64,000 nt of DNA from Ascidiaceihabitans donghaensis (GTDB taxonomy: Bacteria > Pseudomonadota > Alphaproteobacteria > Rhodobacterales > Rhodobacteraceae): contig NZ_OMOR01000001.1 of assembly GCF_900302465.1 (NCBI RefSeq), positions 2,108,001-2,172,000 of the forward strand, in the 5' to 3' direction. Both the position numbers and the translations under genes were made by a program. Below, one piece after another: positions 36,121-46,062 of this stretch (its first letter is position 1; every line of letters starts with the position of its first letter). The notes beneath the pieces were generated by a model. The model ran no database searches. It was not told where the DNA came from and worked only from the letters and a program-made list of their open reading frames with translations.

Positions 36121-37814
36121 CTGTCATGACAGATACCGAAGCCATGGCGCACGTCATGCAGACGAACCCCGCGTTCGCTGTGACTGACGCCAACATCCGC
36201 GGCGTTGATTTTCGTGTGTTCGAAAATGTGCCCCCCCATGTCGCCGCATTGCTGCATGCCAGCTACGAAGCCCAAGGCAATGGCGCTGCTGAGTACCTGA
36301 TTTTTGAAAACGAACGCTGGACGTTTGATGAATTTTTGTCTGACGTAAACCGCATGGCACATGTCCTGCGTGACACCTTCGGTGTGACCAAAGGCGCCCC
36401 GGTTGGCATCGCGATGCGCAACTGCCCGGAATTGATGATTATGGTTATGGCCTGTGCATCAATCGGCGCGGTCACGGTTTTTGTGAATGCATGGTGGACC
36501 ACAGAAGAGCTGGAGTATGCGCTAAAAGACAGCGGCGCACGCCTTGTCTTTGCAGACGGCGATCGCGTCGCCAGAATGCAGCCTCTGGTGGACGATCTTG
36601 GTTTGGCTATTGTCGGCGTACGTGACGGTGAAACAACGGCGCACCATAGCTTTACAGCGCTTAAGACCAACGCACAGTCTGATCAGCGCCCGGACGCCGA
36701 TATCGACACAGACGATGATTTTGCAATTATGTATTCCTCTGGCACGACGGGCCGCCCCAAAGGGGTTGTGCAAACCCATCGCGGTGCGGTCAACGCTGTG
36801 TTTTCTTGGCTGATTACGGCCGTAATGGCCCCCTTGATGGACCCCGACCACGATCCAGATGCGCCGCCTGTGCGCCCTTCTGTTCTTATCGTGACACCCT
36901 TGTTTCATGTCACTGCCACGCACCCGATGTTTTTGTTAAGCCTGCCCGCCGGTGCCAAGGTCGCTGTGATGCCCAAGTGGGATGCACGCAAGGCTGTGGA
37001 AATCATCCGCGATGAAAAGATCACGCGGTTCCTGGGTGTGCCGACACAATCTGCCGATCTGATGGTGGCCATGCGCGAGATGGGCGAAACGCTTCCAACG
37101 CTGGATTATATTGGCGCAGGCGGTGCAAAACGGCCTCCGGCCCAAGTGGGTGAGCTTTCGGAAATGTTGCCCAACGCAGCTGTTGCAACCGGCTGGGGTA
37201 TGACCGAAACCAACGCCCTTGGGATCGGCATGCTTGGGGACGAATACAATGCCCGCCCCGACGCCTGTGGAAAACCGCACGGACCTTTGCAAGATGTGCG
37301 TTTTCTGGACGACAACGGTAACGATGTACCCCATGGCGAGATTGGCGAACTTACTGTAAAAAGCCCTGCTAACATGCGGTGTTACTTGAACAAACCCGAC
37401 GCGACGGCCGAGGTTTTGGAAGATGGCTGGTTGAAAACCGGCGATTTGGGACGCATCGATGATGAAGGGTATGTTTCAATCGTTGATCGCAAGAAAAACA
37501 TTATTATTCGTGGCGGTGAAAACATCGCATGTCTGGATGTAGAAGCCGCCTTGCACCGGCATCCCGCAGTGGCCGAGGCTTGCGCGTTTTCTGTGCCGCA
37601 TGACCGGCTTGGCGAAGTTGTTGGTGCAGGTATTCAGCTTAAATCTGGCACATCAGCGCAGGCGGAAGACATTCAGGCGTTTCTTGCTGATCACATCGCA
37701 AAATTCAAAATTCCGGAACACATCTGGTTCCAAACAACGCCCCTGCCCCGTGGTGCCACCGATAAAACGGACCGCCGCGCATTGCAGGCTCAATGCTTGA
37801 AGGATCACACATGA
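36117..37814 (+). CDS. AMP-binding acyl-CoA synthetase
   Basis: 565 aa from the ATG at 36117 (MTVMTDTEAMAHVMQTNPAF); an ATG at 36126 is an alternative. The adenylation P-loop is IMYSSGTTGRPKGVVQTHRG, and further motifs are GWGMTETNALGIG, DGWLKTGDLGRID and the C-terminal lysine region LPRGATDKTDRR. It activates a carboxylic acid to its CoA ester at the head of a beta-oxidation operon. The following gene overlaps by four bases. Substrate is unknown. Confidence 0.9.
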   Translation: MTVMTDTEAMAHVMQTNPAFAVTDANIRGVDFRVFENVPPHVAALLHASYEAQGNGAAEYLIFENERWTFDEFLSDVNRMAHVLRDTFGVTKGAPVGIAMRNCPELMIMVMACASIGAVTVFVNAWWTTEELEYALKDSGARLVFADGDRVARMQPLVDDLGLAIVGVRDGETTAHHSFTALKTNAQSDQRPDADIDTDDDFAIMYSSGTTGRPKGVVQTHRGAVNAVFSWLITAVMAPLMDPDHDPDAPPVRPSVLIVTPLFHVTATHPMFLLSLPAGAKVAVMPKWDARKAVEIIRDEKITRFLGVPTQSADLMVAMREMGETLPTLDYIGAGGAKRPPAQVGELSEMLPNAAVATGWGMTETNALGIGMLGDEYNARPDACGKPHGPLQDVRFLDDNGNDVPHGEIGELTVKSPANMRCYLNKPDATAEVLEDGWLKTGDLGRIDDEGYVSIVDRKKNIIIRGGENIACLDVEAALHRHPAVAEACAFSVPHDRLGEVVGAGIQLKSGTSAQAEDIQAFLADHIAKFKIPEHIWFQTTPLPRGATDKTDRRALQAQCLKDHT

Positions 37815-39100
37815 ACATGACCACCGAAGACATCGGCGCCTATATCGCTGCCGCTGGTGCCAAAGCTTGGGACGTTGAGGGGCTGGACCCTGCAACACCT
37901 CAGCGCGATATCAAAACTGTTGGCATTATTGGTGCCGGCACCATGGGCGGCGGCATTGCAATGAACTTTGCAACCGCTGGCTTTGATGTGAAAATTGTTG
38001 AACAAAAACAAGATGCTTTGGATCGTGGCTTGGCCGTGGTGCGCGGCAACTATCAACGGTCCTGCGACAAAGGCCGCTTTCCGCAGGATGAGGTCGAGGC
38101 CCGCATGGGCCGCTTTCACGGTTGCCTTGCAATCGCGGACCTTGCCGATTGCGATCTGGTGATCGAGGCTGTGTTTGAAAACATGGACCTGAAAAAGACC
38201 ATTTTCACAGAGCTGGGCCAAGTGATGAAGCCCGGTGCGATTTTGGCGACAAACACCTCTGCTTTGAACATCGATGAAATCGCCAGTGTTACGGGCCGCC
38301 CACAGGACGTGATCGGACTACATTTCTTTTCCCCTGCCAACGTCATGAAATTGTTGGAAATTGTCCGCGCCAAGGACACGAGCGACGATGTTGTTGCAAC
38401 ATCTATGGCGCTGGCCAAAACCATCAACAAGATTGCAACGCTGGTGGGTGTTTGCCCCGGCTTCGTGGGCAACCGCATCCTCTTTGCCCGTCAAATCCAA
38501 GCCAACAAACTGGTCTACAAAGGCGTGCTGCCATGGGACGTGGACGCCGCCCTGAACGCCTTTGGGTTCAAAATGGGGCCGTTCCAGATGTCCGACCTTG
38601 CTGGCCTGGATATTGGTTGGTCCAAAGGGGCCACCACTGACAATCCGATCCGGGACCGATTATGCGAATTGGATCGGCGCGGGCAAAAAACCAAGGCGGG
38701 GTTCTATGATTACGACGAAAACCGCCGACCAATCCCGTCCGATGTCACAACGGGCATCATCAACGACATCACAGGTGCAGACCCCACTCAAATGTCCAGC
38801 GATGACATCCTGAAAGCCTGCATTCATCCCATGATCAACGAAGCCGTGAAAATCCTTGAAGAAAACAAGGCGCAACGCCCGTCGGATATCGATGTCGTCT
38901 GGTTGAACGGCTATGGTTGGCCGCCCGACACCGGCGGTCCGATGCTGTATGGCGACATGGTTGGCGCCGCAGCAGTATTGGAAACGATGGAACGGTTGGG
39001 CGCGGATGATCCCGCCTTTGCACCAGCACAAACACTTAAAGAACTGGCCGCAAATGACGGAAAATTCACAGAAATAAATACAGGAGGTCTAAAAACATGA
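37811..39100 (+). CDS. 3-hydroxyacyl-CoA dehydrogenase
   Basis: 429 aa from the ATG at 37811, which overlaps the ligase stop (ATGA). The Rossmann motif [24 protein letters not shown] begins near residue 37; the catalytic His lies in [17 protein letters not shown] and the helper Asn in [10 protein letters not shown]. Two C-terminal 3HCDH domains follow, so it resembles the dehydrogenase half of FadB/FadJ without the hydratase half. The hydratase is the next gene, which overlaps its stop by four bases. Confidence 0.92.
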   Translation: MNMTTEDIGAYIAAAGAKAWDVEGLDPATPQRDIKTVGIIGAGTMGGGIAMNFATAGFDVKIVEQKQDALDRGLAVVRGNYQRSCDKGRFPQDEVEARMGRFHGCLAIADLADCDLVIEAVFENMDLKKTIFTELGQVMKPGAILATNTSALNIDEIASVTGRPQDVIGLHFFSPANVMKLLEIVRAKDTSDDVVATSMALAKTINKIATLVGVCPGFVGNRILFARQIQANKLVYKGVLPWDVDAALNAFGFKMGPFQMSDLAGLDIGWSKGATTDNPIRDRLCELDRRGQKTKAGFYDYDENRRPIPSDVTTGIINDITGADPTQMSSDDILKACIHPMINEAVKILEENKAQRPSDIDVVWLNGYGWPPDTGGPMLYGDMVGAAAVLETMERLGADDPAFAPAQTLKELAANDGKFTEINTGGLKT

Positions 39101-39876
39101 GCTACGAGTTTATCACGACCGAAAAACGCGGGCACATCCTGCTGGTGACCATGAATCGGCCTGACGTGTATAATGCCGTGCATGTGGACATGCACATCGA
39201 AATGTCGCGGTGCTGGGATGAGTTTGCCGCCGATCAGGACCTTTGGGTTGCTGTTCTGACAGGGGCTGGTGACAAAGCATTTTCCGCAGGCAATGACCTG
39301 AAAGCGACGGCTATGGGCGGCAACAAGAAACCCATGCCGGACACGGGCTTTGCCGGATTATCATCGCGCTTTGATCTGGAAAAACCGATCATCGCGGCCG
39401 TCAATGGCTTTGCCATGGGGGGTGGTTTTGAAACGGCGCTGTCATGCGATATTCTGATCGCCTCCGAGAACGCGAAATTCGCCTTGCCCGAGGTTAAAGT
39501 GGGCTTTTTTGCCGCCGCCTCCGGCGTACAACGCTTGTCGCGTTACATCGGACGCCTCGCAGCGCAGGAAATGATGTTCACAGGCCGCACGATCATGGCG
39601 GACGAGGCACTGAAAATGGGCTGCATCAACGAGGTGGTACCGCACGCCGACCTGATGGACCGTGCCATGGCCAAAGCCGAGGAACTGTGTACGGTATCCC
39701 CTTCTGCCGTCAAAGCCACAAAACGGGTGTTGAACGCCATGATGGAGGGCGACGGCATGGCCGCCAGCATCGCCCATTCACGTGAGGTGATCGCGGATCT
39801 CTCGAAAACAGATGACTTTAAAGAGGGCGTGCAAGCCTTTGTTGAAAAACGAAAACCCAATTGGGTAAACAAGTAA
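39097..39876 (+). CDS. Enoyl-CoA hydratase/isomerase family protein
   Basis: 259 aa crotonase with oxyanion-hole segments AFSAGNDLKATAMGG and NGFAMGGGFETALSCD. Both catalytic glutamates of a true hydratase are present (GGFETAL and ALPEVKVG). It probably hydrates a 2-enoyl-CoA to the 3-hydroxyacyl-CoA used by the preceding dehydrogenase. AGGAGG precedes the ATG. Confidence 0.9.
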   Translation: MSYEFITTEKRGHILLVTMNRPDVYNAVHVDMHIEMSRCWDEFAADQDLWVAVLTGAGDKAFSAGNDLKATAMGGNKKPMPDTGFAGLSSRFDLEKPIIAAVNGFAMGGGFETALSCDILIASENAKFALPEVKVGFFAAASGVQRLSRYIGRLAAQEMMFTGRTIMADEALKMGCINEVVPHADLMDRAMAKAEELCTVSPSAVKATKRVLNAMMEGDGMAASIAHSREVIADLSKTDDFKEGVQAFVEKRKPNWVNK

Positions 39877-39888
39877 GAAAGCATTGAT

Positions 39889-41196
39889 ATGTCCGAACCA
39901 TTGGAACTGAACAACCTGGAAATGTCCGAAAAGGCCAAACCGCTTCTGGCCGCCGTGATCAAGCACATCCGCGAAAACGTGGATCCGATCACAGAAGAAT
40001 TCCACCGCCTTGGCGAAGGCCGCGCCGATCGTTGGTCTTATGCCCCCGGCCAGTTGGAATTGCTGGAAACAGCCAAGCAAAAGGCGCGTGAAAGCGGGCT
40101 TTGGAACTTCTTTTTGCCAAATGCAGAAACCGGCGAAGGTCTTGCGAACCTCGATTATGCCTACATCGCGGCAGAGCTGGGCAAGAACCCCCTTGCCTCT
40201 GAAACACTCAACTGCTCCGCGCCCGACACAGGCAACATGGAAGTGTTGGAACGCATTGGCACACAGCAGCAAAAAGATGCCTGGCTGAAACCTTTGCTTG
40301 CTGGTGAAATCCGCAGTGCGTTTGCAATGACGGAACCCGACAAAGCATCATCAGATGCAAAGAACATCGGCATGACCGCCGTGCTTGAAAACGGTGAATG
40401 GGTCATGAACGGCGAGAAATACTATATTTCCGGCGCTGGTGATCCGCGCTGTAAGATCATGATTGTTATGGTCAAAACATCGCCTGATGCGGAACCCTTC
40501 CGCCAGCAAAGCCAGATCCTTGTGCCTATCGACACCCCCGGCGTCGATATTCTTGGGCCGATGCATGTGTTTGGTCACGACGATGCGCCACACGGTCACA
40601 TGCACATCCGCTTCACCAATGTGCGCGTGCCTGAGGAAAACATTCTGTGGGGCGAAGGCAAAGGGTTTGAAATCTCTCAGGTCCGTCTTGGGCCTGGCCG
40701 CATCCACCACTGCATGCGCTCTATCGGACAAGCGGAAAAGGCGCTGGATTTGCTGATTGAACGGGGGTTGTCCCGCGTGGCCTTTGGCAAAAAGATCATG
40801 GACCTTGGCAAGAACATGGAAACTGTGTCGCGTGCCAAAATCGAGATTGAATCCATGCGTCTTCTGGTGCTGAAAGCGGCAAAAGCCATGGATGTGCTTG
40901 GCAACAAAGAGGCCCGTATCTGGGTGTCGATGATCAAAGCCAAAGTCCCGGAGCAAGTGTGCGACATCATCGACCAAGCCATGCAAGTGCATGGCGCGAC
41001 TGGTATTTCGCAGTGGTCGCCGCTGTCCAACATGTACGCGCAGCAACGCACATTGCGTTATGCGGATGGCCCCGATGAGGTGCACCATCACGTGATTGCC
41101 CGCCACGAAGTCAAAACCTATTCGGAATCCAACGCCCGTCAGGATGCGGCCAAGAAAGAAACCAAAGTCACAGGCTCTGCGGGGTTCATGGGATGA
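39889..41196 (+). CDS. Acyl-CoA dehydrogenase of the ACAD10/11 (LvaC-like) type
   Basis: 435 aa with the FAD-binding acyl-CoA dehydrogenase fold. The segment LGPGRIHHCMRSIGQAEKALDL and the end LRYADGPDEVHHHVIARHEV match the dehydrogenase domain of ACAD10/ACAD11 rather than MCAD. Asp393 sits where MCAD-type enzymes have catalytic Glu in YEGT. In ACAD10/11 and bacterial LvaC, relatives convert phosphorylated 4-hydroxyacyl-CoA to 3-hydroxyacyl-CoA. The matching kinase-like gene is at 54383-55408. The function here is an inference from family. Confidence 0.82.
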   Translation: MSEPLELNNLEMSEKAKPLLAAVIKHIRENVDPITEEFHRLGEGRADRWSYAPGQLELLETAKQKARESGLWNFFLPNAETGEGLANLDYAYIAAELGKNPLASETLNCSAPDTGNMEVLERIGTQQQKDAWLKPLLAGEIRSAFAMTEPDKASSDAKNIGMTAVLENGEWVMNGEKYYISGAGDPRCKIMIVMVKTSPDAEPFRQQSQILVPIDTPGVDILGPMHVFGHDDAPHGHMHIRFTNVRVPEENILWGEGKGFEISQVRLGPGRIHHCMRSIGQAEKALDLLIERGLSRVAFGKKIMDLGKNMETVSRAKIEIESMRLLVLKAAKAMDVLGNKEARIWVSMIKAKVPEQVCDIIDQAMQVHGATGISQWSPLSNMYAQQRTLRYADGPDEVHHHVIARHEVKTYSESNARQDAAKKETKVTGSAGFMG

Positions 41197-41957
41197 GCAT
41201 GTTTGATCTGACCGGAAAGGTGGCGCTGTTAACCGGCGCCTCCAAAGGCATGGGGTTCGAGATGGCCAAGGGCCTTGCCGAACATGGGGCCACGGTGGTG
41301 ATCTCGTCGCGCACGCAAGAGGATCTGGATGCGGCGGCAGCGGAAATAAACAAGGCCGTGGGGCGTGATTGCGCCCACGGCGTCGCGGCCAACATCGTGC
41401 ATGAAGACAGCTTGCAGGCGCTGGTGGACAAGACCCACGAGATTGCTGGCAAGATCGACATCGTGGTCGGCAACGCAGGTGTGAACCCTTATTTCGGGCC
41501 GATCGCAGGCATTTCGAACAAAGACTATGAACGCACGATGAACGCCAATGTGCAATCCAATCTGTGGCTGGCCAAGATGGTGGCTCCTGACATGGAAAAC
41601 GGCGGGTCGATGATGTTCACCTCCTCTATCGGCGCGTTCAAAGCCTCCGATATGCTGGGGGTTTATGGCATGTCGAAACTTGCCCTGATCGGTTTGGTGC
41701 GCAACTTGGCCACGGAATTCGGGCCACAAGGCATCCGCTTTAACGCGATTTGCCCCGGTCTGATCAAAACCGACTTTGCCCGCGAACTTTGGGACAAACC
41801 GGGTGTGGAAGAGAAGTATTCCAAATCTATCCCGCTGCGTCGTTTGGGCGAGCCTGACGACTTTGCGGGCCTTGCAGTATTCCTTGGATCGGATGCCAGC
41901 AAATACATGACCGGACAGGCGCTAACCGTCTGTGGCGGTTCGAGCATGTGGGCGTAA
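41193..41957 (+). CDS. SDR family oxidoreductase
   Basis: 254 aa classical short-chain dehydrogenase: coenzyme motif TGASKGMGFE near 12-21, NAG at about 95, catalytic Ser and YGMSK (Tyr/Lys) near 150-160, and the C-terminal MTGQALTVCGGSSMWA. It starts inside the dehydrogenase stop (ATGA overlap). It most likely oxidises or reduces a hydroxyacyl/ketoacyl intermediate. In the levulinate pathway an SDR (LvaD) makes the 4-hydroxy form; this gene or the next could play that part. Confidence 0.88.
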   Translation: MSMFDLTGKVALLTGASKGMGFEMAKGLAEHGATVVISSRTQEDLDAAAAEINKAVGRDCAHGVAANIVHEDSLQALVDKTHEIAGKIDIVVGNAGVNPYFGPIAGISNKDYERTMNANVQSNLWLAKMVAPDMENGGSMMFTSSIGAFKASDMLGVYGMSKLALIGLVRNLATEFGPQGIRFNAICPGLIKTDFARELWDKPGVEEKYSKSIPLRRLGEPDDFAGLAVFLGSDASKYMTGQALTVCGGSSMWA

Positions 41958-41960
41958 ACC

Positions 41961-42734
41961 ATGGAACTCAAAGATAAAATCATTGTGGTAACCGGGGCTG
42001 CCAGTGGCATCGGCAAGGCCATGTGCGTCCGCTATGCGGCCGAGGGTGCAAAAGCGATTGTTTGCATAGACCGCGACACAGCAGGCGCTGAAGCAACCGC
42101 GAAAGAGATGGGCGGCACTGCCATGACAGTCGATGTCGCCCATGAGGACCAGATCGTAGCGATGATCCATAAAGTCGAGGCCGAGATTGGTCCGATTGAT
42201 TTGTTCTGTTCCAACGCGGGCATTTCGGTGGCCGGTGGTGTCGAAGTGCCAAATGATGATTGGCAGCGCATTTGGGACATCAACGTCATGTCCCATGTTT
42301 GGGCCGCCCGTGCCTTGGTGCCGCTGATGGCGGAACGTGGTGGTGGTTACCTGCTGAACACCTCATCCGCCGCGGGGCTGTTGAACCAAGTGGGCAGTGC
42401 GCCCTACGGGGTCACAAAGCATGCCGCAGTCGGATTGGCAGAATGGATGGCCATGACATACGGCGATCAAGGGATCAAAGTGTCGGTTCTGTGTCCACAG
42501 GCGGTGCGCACCGAGATGACGCGCGGCCATGAAGATCACGTGGCGGCCATCGACGGGATGATGGAACCGGAGCCTGTCGCAGAAGCCTGCGTGCAGACAA
42601 TCCGCGACGAGACGTTTCTGGTTCTGCCCCACAAGGAAGTGATTGGCTATATGCAAGCCAAGACGCAAAACTACGACCGTTGGATTGGCGGGATGCGCAA
42701 GCTTAACAGGAAATACGGCGGTTTTGACGCCTGA
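41961..42734 (+). CDS. SDR family oxidoreductase
   Basis: 257 aa classical SDR with TGAASGIGKAM, CSNAGIS, catalytic Ser in NTSSAAG and YGVTK. The C-terminus (LPHKEVIGYMQAKTQNYDRWIGGMRKLNRKY) differs from FabG-type enzymes and is seen in SDRs of acyl-CoA and aromatic operons. It starts three bases after the previous SDR and is in the same operon. Substrate unknown. Confidence 0.87.
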   Translation: MELKDKIIVVTGAASGIGKAMCVRYAAEGAKAIVCIDRDTAGAEATAKEMGGTAMTVDVAHEDQIVAMIHKVEAEIGPIDLFCSNAGISVAGGVEVPNDDWQRIWDINVMSHVWAARALVPLMAERGGGYLLNTSSAAGLLNQVGSAPYGVTKHAAVGLAEWMAMTYGDQGIKVSVLCPQAVRTEMTRGHEDHVAAIDGMMEPEPVAEACVQTIRDETFLVLPHKEVIGYMQAKTQNYDRWIGGMRKLNRKYGGFDA

Positions 42735-42749
42735 TATGAAGGACTTACT

Positions 42750-43121
42750 ATGATTGGGTACACAACTATTGGTGTGAACGACATGGAGCGCGCCAAAGCG
42801 TTCTATACGGGCGTATTTGAGAGCAAGAACGCAAAGGTCGTGATCGATTCCGGGCGCATTGCCTTTATCGGAACCGAACGCGGGCAACCTATGCTGGCGG
42901 TGTGCGAGCCATACGATAAAGACGATCCAACGCCCGGCAATGGCGTAATGCTGGCGTTTCCAGCGGATGACAAGGCCCATGCCGATGCGCTTTATGCCAA
43001 GGCGATTGAGTTGGGGGCGACCTGCGATGGCCCTCCGGGGCAACGTATTCCTGATCGGTTTTATGGTGCGTATGCGCGTGATCCCGATGGCAACAAGATC
43101 TGCTTTTACGTCTTTGGCTAG
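42750..43121 (+). CDS. VOC superfamily (glyoxalase-fold) protein
   Basis: 123 aa forming one vicinal-oxygen-chelate domain: MIGYTTIGVNDMERAKAFYTGVF at the start and FYGAYARDPDGNKICFYVFG at the end, with an acidic metal-ligand position near the C-terminus. The family includes dioxygenases, isomerases and glyoxalases; the reaction is not determined. It is the last gene of the plus-strand operon, 15 bases after the second SDR. Confidence 0.85.
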   Translation: MIGYTTIGVNDMERAKAFYTGVFESKNAKVVIDSGRIAFIGTERGQPMLAVCEPYDKDDPTPGNGVMLAFPADDKAHADALYAKAIELGATCDGPPGQRIPDRFYGAYARDPDGNKICFYVFG

Positions 43122-43127
43122 AGCAAA

Positions 43128-43179
43128 GTTTTGATTATGTCGGGGGCTCTGCCGTTTTGATTATGTCGGGGGCTCTGCC
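43128..43179 (+). repeat. Perfect 26-bp tandem duplication
   Basis: Positions 43128-43153 and 43154-43179 are identical over 26 bases with no spacer. Each unit is GTTTTGATTATG followed by TCGGGGGCTCTGCC. The second unit runs into the dispersed repeat, so the duplication copied its left edge. It begins seven bases after the VOC gene stop. Confidence 0.95.
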
Positions 43180-43223
43180 CCCGGCCTTTGGCCTCCCCCG
43201 AGGTTTATTTTGCGAGATGAAGC
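43141..43223 (+). repeat. Dispersed intergenic repeat, copy B
   Basis: This copy has the full layout: GGGGGCTCTGCCCCC, then a GGCC TTT GGCC palindrome, CCCCCGAGGTTTATTTTGCG and AGATGAAG. The GC-rich self-complementary left part can form a hairpin and may act as a terminator between the convergent VOC and tesB genes. Confidence 0.8.
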
Positions 43224-43228
43224 CCGGA

Positions 43229-44107
43229 TCAGCTGCGGGGTTTGATGGGGCGGACCAGTCCTTCTTGAGCGGTTGAAGCGATCAGCGTTCCGTTTTTGTC
43301 GTATATGCTGCCGCGGTTGAAGCCACGCGCATTGCCGGTCCATGGGCTGTCCATTGAGTAGAGATGCCAGTCCTGGAATTGCGGAGTGCCATGAAACCAC
43401 ATGGCGTGATCGAGGCTGGCTGACATCACTTCGCCTTTGAACCACGTCAGGCCATGTGGCCGCAAAGAGGATCCCAGCAAGTTCATGTCAGATGCATAGG
43501 CCAAAAGGCAATGCTGCATTTGGGGGCTGCACCCCGCTGCCTCAGACATGCGAAACCACAGATGGTTTTTGTCGTCTGCCGGTGCCGGGTCAAAAAAGTC
43601 CCGTGGTGCGACTTCGCGAATGTCGATAGGACGGGGCCGCAAAAAATCTTTACGGAACTTTTCGGGAAGTTTGTCGGCCTCTTCTGCGCGTAAATCACGA
43701 CGGTCGGGCCAATTTTCCGGGGCAGAAACATCGGGCATCGGATGCTGATGGTTCCAGCCCTCTTCTTTCACATGAAAGCTGGCGGACATATTCAGGATCT
43801 GTTTGCCATGCTGAATGGCCACAACCCGCCGCGTTGTGAAGCTGCCGCCGTCGCGGGCGCGGTCCACTTGATAAATGACGGGTATTTCCGGATCACCCGG
43901 CCGAATGAAATAAGCATGCAGCGAATGGCACAAGCGGTCTGTCACAGTGCCATATGCCGCGGCAAGCGCCTGTCCGATCACCTGCCCGCCGAAGATGCGG
44001 GTTGGCGTTTCACCACCCTGCCCTGTGCCGCGAAACAAATCGACTTCAAGCGTTTCAAGCGCCAACAGGTCCAACAGGTCCAACAGCTTCTGGTGCGTTT
44101 CAGTCAT
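43229..44107 (-). CDS. tesB: Acyl-CoA thioesterase II (TesB-like)
   Basis: 292 aa with two hotdog domains: N-terminal (DLFRGTGQGGETPTRIFGGQVIGQALAAA) and C-terminal (SLDHAMWFHGTPQFQDWHLYSMDSPWTGNARGF). The Asp in SLDHAMWFH belongs to the Asp-Thr/Ser-Gln catalytic triad. It hydrolyses acyl-CoA to free acid and CoA. It is the last gene of a four-gene minus-strand operon and overlaps the acetoacetyl-CoA synthetase gene by four bases. Confidence 0.93.
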   Translation of the reverse strand: MTETHQKLLDLLDLLALETLEVDLFRGTGQGGETPTRIFGGQVIGQALAAAYGTVTDRLCHSLHAYFIRPGDPEIPVIYQVDRARDGGSFTTRRVVAIQHGKQILNMSASFHVKEEGWNHQHPMPDVSAPENWPDRRDLRAEEADKLPEKFRKDFLRPRPIDIREVAPRDFFDPAPADDKNHLWFRMSEAAGCSPQMQHCLLAYASDMNLLGSSLRPHGLTWFKGEVMSASLDHAMWFHGTPQFQDWHLYSMDSPWTGNARGFNRGSIYDKNGTLIASTAQEGLVRPIKPRS

Positions 44108-46062
44108 GTATTCAGGTCCTGTGCAAAAGCGATGAAAAAATCGAAGCTGTCTGGGTTGGCCATGGAATCGCGGTTCACCACAGTGTTCGGATTACCCCCC
44201 AACAGCAGTTTTTTCACAGGAACTTCAAGCTTTTTACCCGAGAGAGTGCGCGGGATTTCATCAACACTGACGATTTCATTTGGCACAAAACGCGGAGACA
44301 CTGCCGTGCGAATAGCTGCATTGATGTCCTGCTTTGTCGTATCTGTCAAAGCGCCTCGTGTGACAACAAACAGCGGCATGAAGCTGTCGCGGCCCAAAAA
44401 TTCAAGATCAACGACCAGTGAATCCAACACCTCATCCAAAGCTTCAACCGCCTGATAGATTTCTGCCGATCCCATCCGCAAGCCTTTGCGATTGATCGTG
44501 GCATCAGAGCGTCCGTAAATCACCGAAGACCCGTCGGCGCGAATTTCGATCCAATCGCCATGTCGCCAGATGCCGGGATACATATCGTAGTAGCTGTCGT
44601 ACAAACGGCTTCCATCGTCGTCACCCCAGAAAAAGAGCGGCATGGAGGGCAAAGGCTGGGTACACACCAATTCCCCCACTTCCCCGGTCAACGTGTTGCC
44701 TGCCCCGTCAAACGCATGGACTGCATTACCCAACGCGCGACATTGCATTTCTCCGGCACGTACGGCCATGCCCGGGTGCCCCAGCACAAACGCACCTGCA
44801 AGGTCCGTGCCACCCGAAATAGGCGCCAACCACACGTCCGCTTTCACGTCATTGTAAATCCAGTCGTAGGCATCCGACGACAAAGGCGATCCCGTCGATC
44901 CGATGGAGCGCAGACAATCTAAGTCCACAGCGTCACGCGGTGTGATACCAACTTTGCGGCATCCGTCGAAAAACGCAGCCCCTGCCCCGAAAAACGTAAG
45001 CTTTTGCGACGCCACAAATTTCCAGACCGCCATCAAATCGGGATGGTGCGGTGCGCCGTCGAACAGGCATACACATGCGCCCTGCCCCAAAGCCATCCAC
45101 TGTGCGTTCCACATGATCCATCCCGAGGACGTGATCCACGAAAAGCGGTCTTTGTGGGTCAAATCATGATGCAAAGACTGCTTGGCAGCTTCTAACATGA
45201 TGCCGCCGTGGCCGTGCACAATAGGCTTGGGATTGCCAGTGGTTCCAGAGCTGTAGACAATCCACAAAGGATGATCGAACGGCACTTGTGCATAGTCCAA
45301 TTGCGCATGCCCGTCACAGGCAGCCTGAAACGGGGCCCAACCTTGCAGTGCTCCGCCAGTTCCATCGGTGTGAGCCGCCACAAGCAGCTTGTGGCGCACC
45401 GATGGCAAACCGTCGGCGATTTGCGCCACAACGGCACTGCGATCAACGTGTTTGCCCGCATGCACATAGCTGTTTTGCGCAATCAAGACCTTTGGTTCGA
45501 TCTGACGGAACCTGTCCAGAACCGCGACATGGCCCATATCGGGTGCGCAAAGCGACCAAATCGCCCCAAGACTGGCTGTGGCTAAAAACGCAATCAGCGC
45601 CGTTTCGGTGTTGGGCAAAATTGCAACAACGCGGTCGCCTTTCACAACGCCGCAGCCCCGCAAATGATCCGCAAAATTGGCCACTTTTTGGCGCAGCTCC
45701 GTCCAGCTCAACGTCTGGGTTCCAAAGGTTTCAGACTGAACACACAGCGCGTCTGCATCGGGACGCACATCTGCATGACGCAAGATGTTTTGCGCATAGT
45801 TGACATGTGCCCCGTCGCACCATTGCGCCCCGGGCATGACGGAGCGAGACAGCATTTTGTCGAAAGGCGTCGAGGACTGAATGTCGAAAAACGCCCAGAT
45901 CGCAGACCAAAACGCGTTAAGGTCAGTGACACTCCAGCCCCACATTTCATTGTAATCAGAGAATGTTAGACCGTTTTTCTCATGTAAAAACCGTTCAAAT
46001 TCCGCCATAGTCGACGTGTTGTAACGATCTGCGCTGGGGGTCCATAAAACAGGGTTGGTCAT
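44104..46062 (-). CDS. Acetoacetate-CoA ligase
   Basis: 652 aa, the size of AacS. The N-terminal ACS-type extension ends near residue 100; the adenylation loop is IVYSSGTTGNPKPIVHG; later motifs are SSGWIMWNAQWMALGQGACVCLFDG, WRHGDWIEIRADGSSVIYGRSDATINRKGLRMGSAEIY and LSGKKLEVPVKKLL. It converts acetoacetate and CoA to acetoacetyl-CoA with ATP. It is consistent with use of ketone bodies and 3-oxoacids by the neighbouring thiolase. Confidence 0.92.
   Translation of the reverse strand: MTNPVLWTPSADRYNTSTMAEFERFLHEKNGLTFSDYNEMWGWSVTDLNAFWSAIWAFFDIQSSTPFDKMLSRSVMPGAQWCDGAHVNYAQNILRHADVRPDADALCVQSETFGTQTLSWTELRQKVANFADHLRGCGVVKGDRVVAILPNTETALIAFLATASLGAIWSLCAPDMGHVAVLDRFRQIEPKVLIAQNSYVHAGKHVDRSAVVAQIADGLPSVRHKLLVAAHTDGTGGALQGWAPFQAACDGHAQLDYAQVPFDHPLWIVYSSGTTGNPKPIVHGHGGIMLEAAKQSLHHDLTHKDRFSWITSSGWIMWNAQWMALGQGACVCLFDGAPHHPDLMAVWKFVASQKLTFFGAGAAFFDGCRKVGITPRDAVDLDCLRSIGSTGSPLSSDAYDWIYNDVKADVWLAPISGGTDLAGAFVLGHPGMAVRAGEMQCRALGNAVHAFDGAGNTLTGEVGELVCTQPLPSMPLFFWGDDDGSRLYDSYYDMYPGIWRHGDWIEIRADGSSVIYGRSDATINRKGLRMGSAEIYQAVEALDEVLDSLVVDLEFLGRDSFMPLFVVTRGALTDTTKQDINAAIRTAVSPRFVPNEIVSVDEIPRTLSGKKLEVPVKKLLLGGNPNTVVNRDSMANPDSFDFFIAFAQDLNT

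Noticed and set aside
43128-43179. Repeat pair considered as a CRISPR fragment
   Set aside because: Only two units, directly adjacent with no spacer, and no cas gene in the window; it is a tandem duplication.
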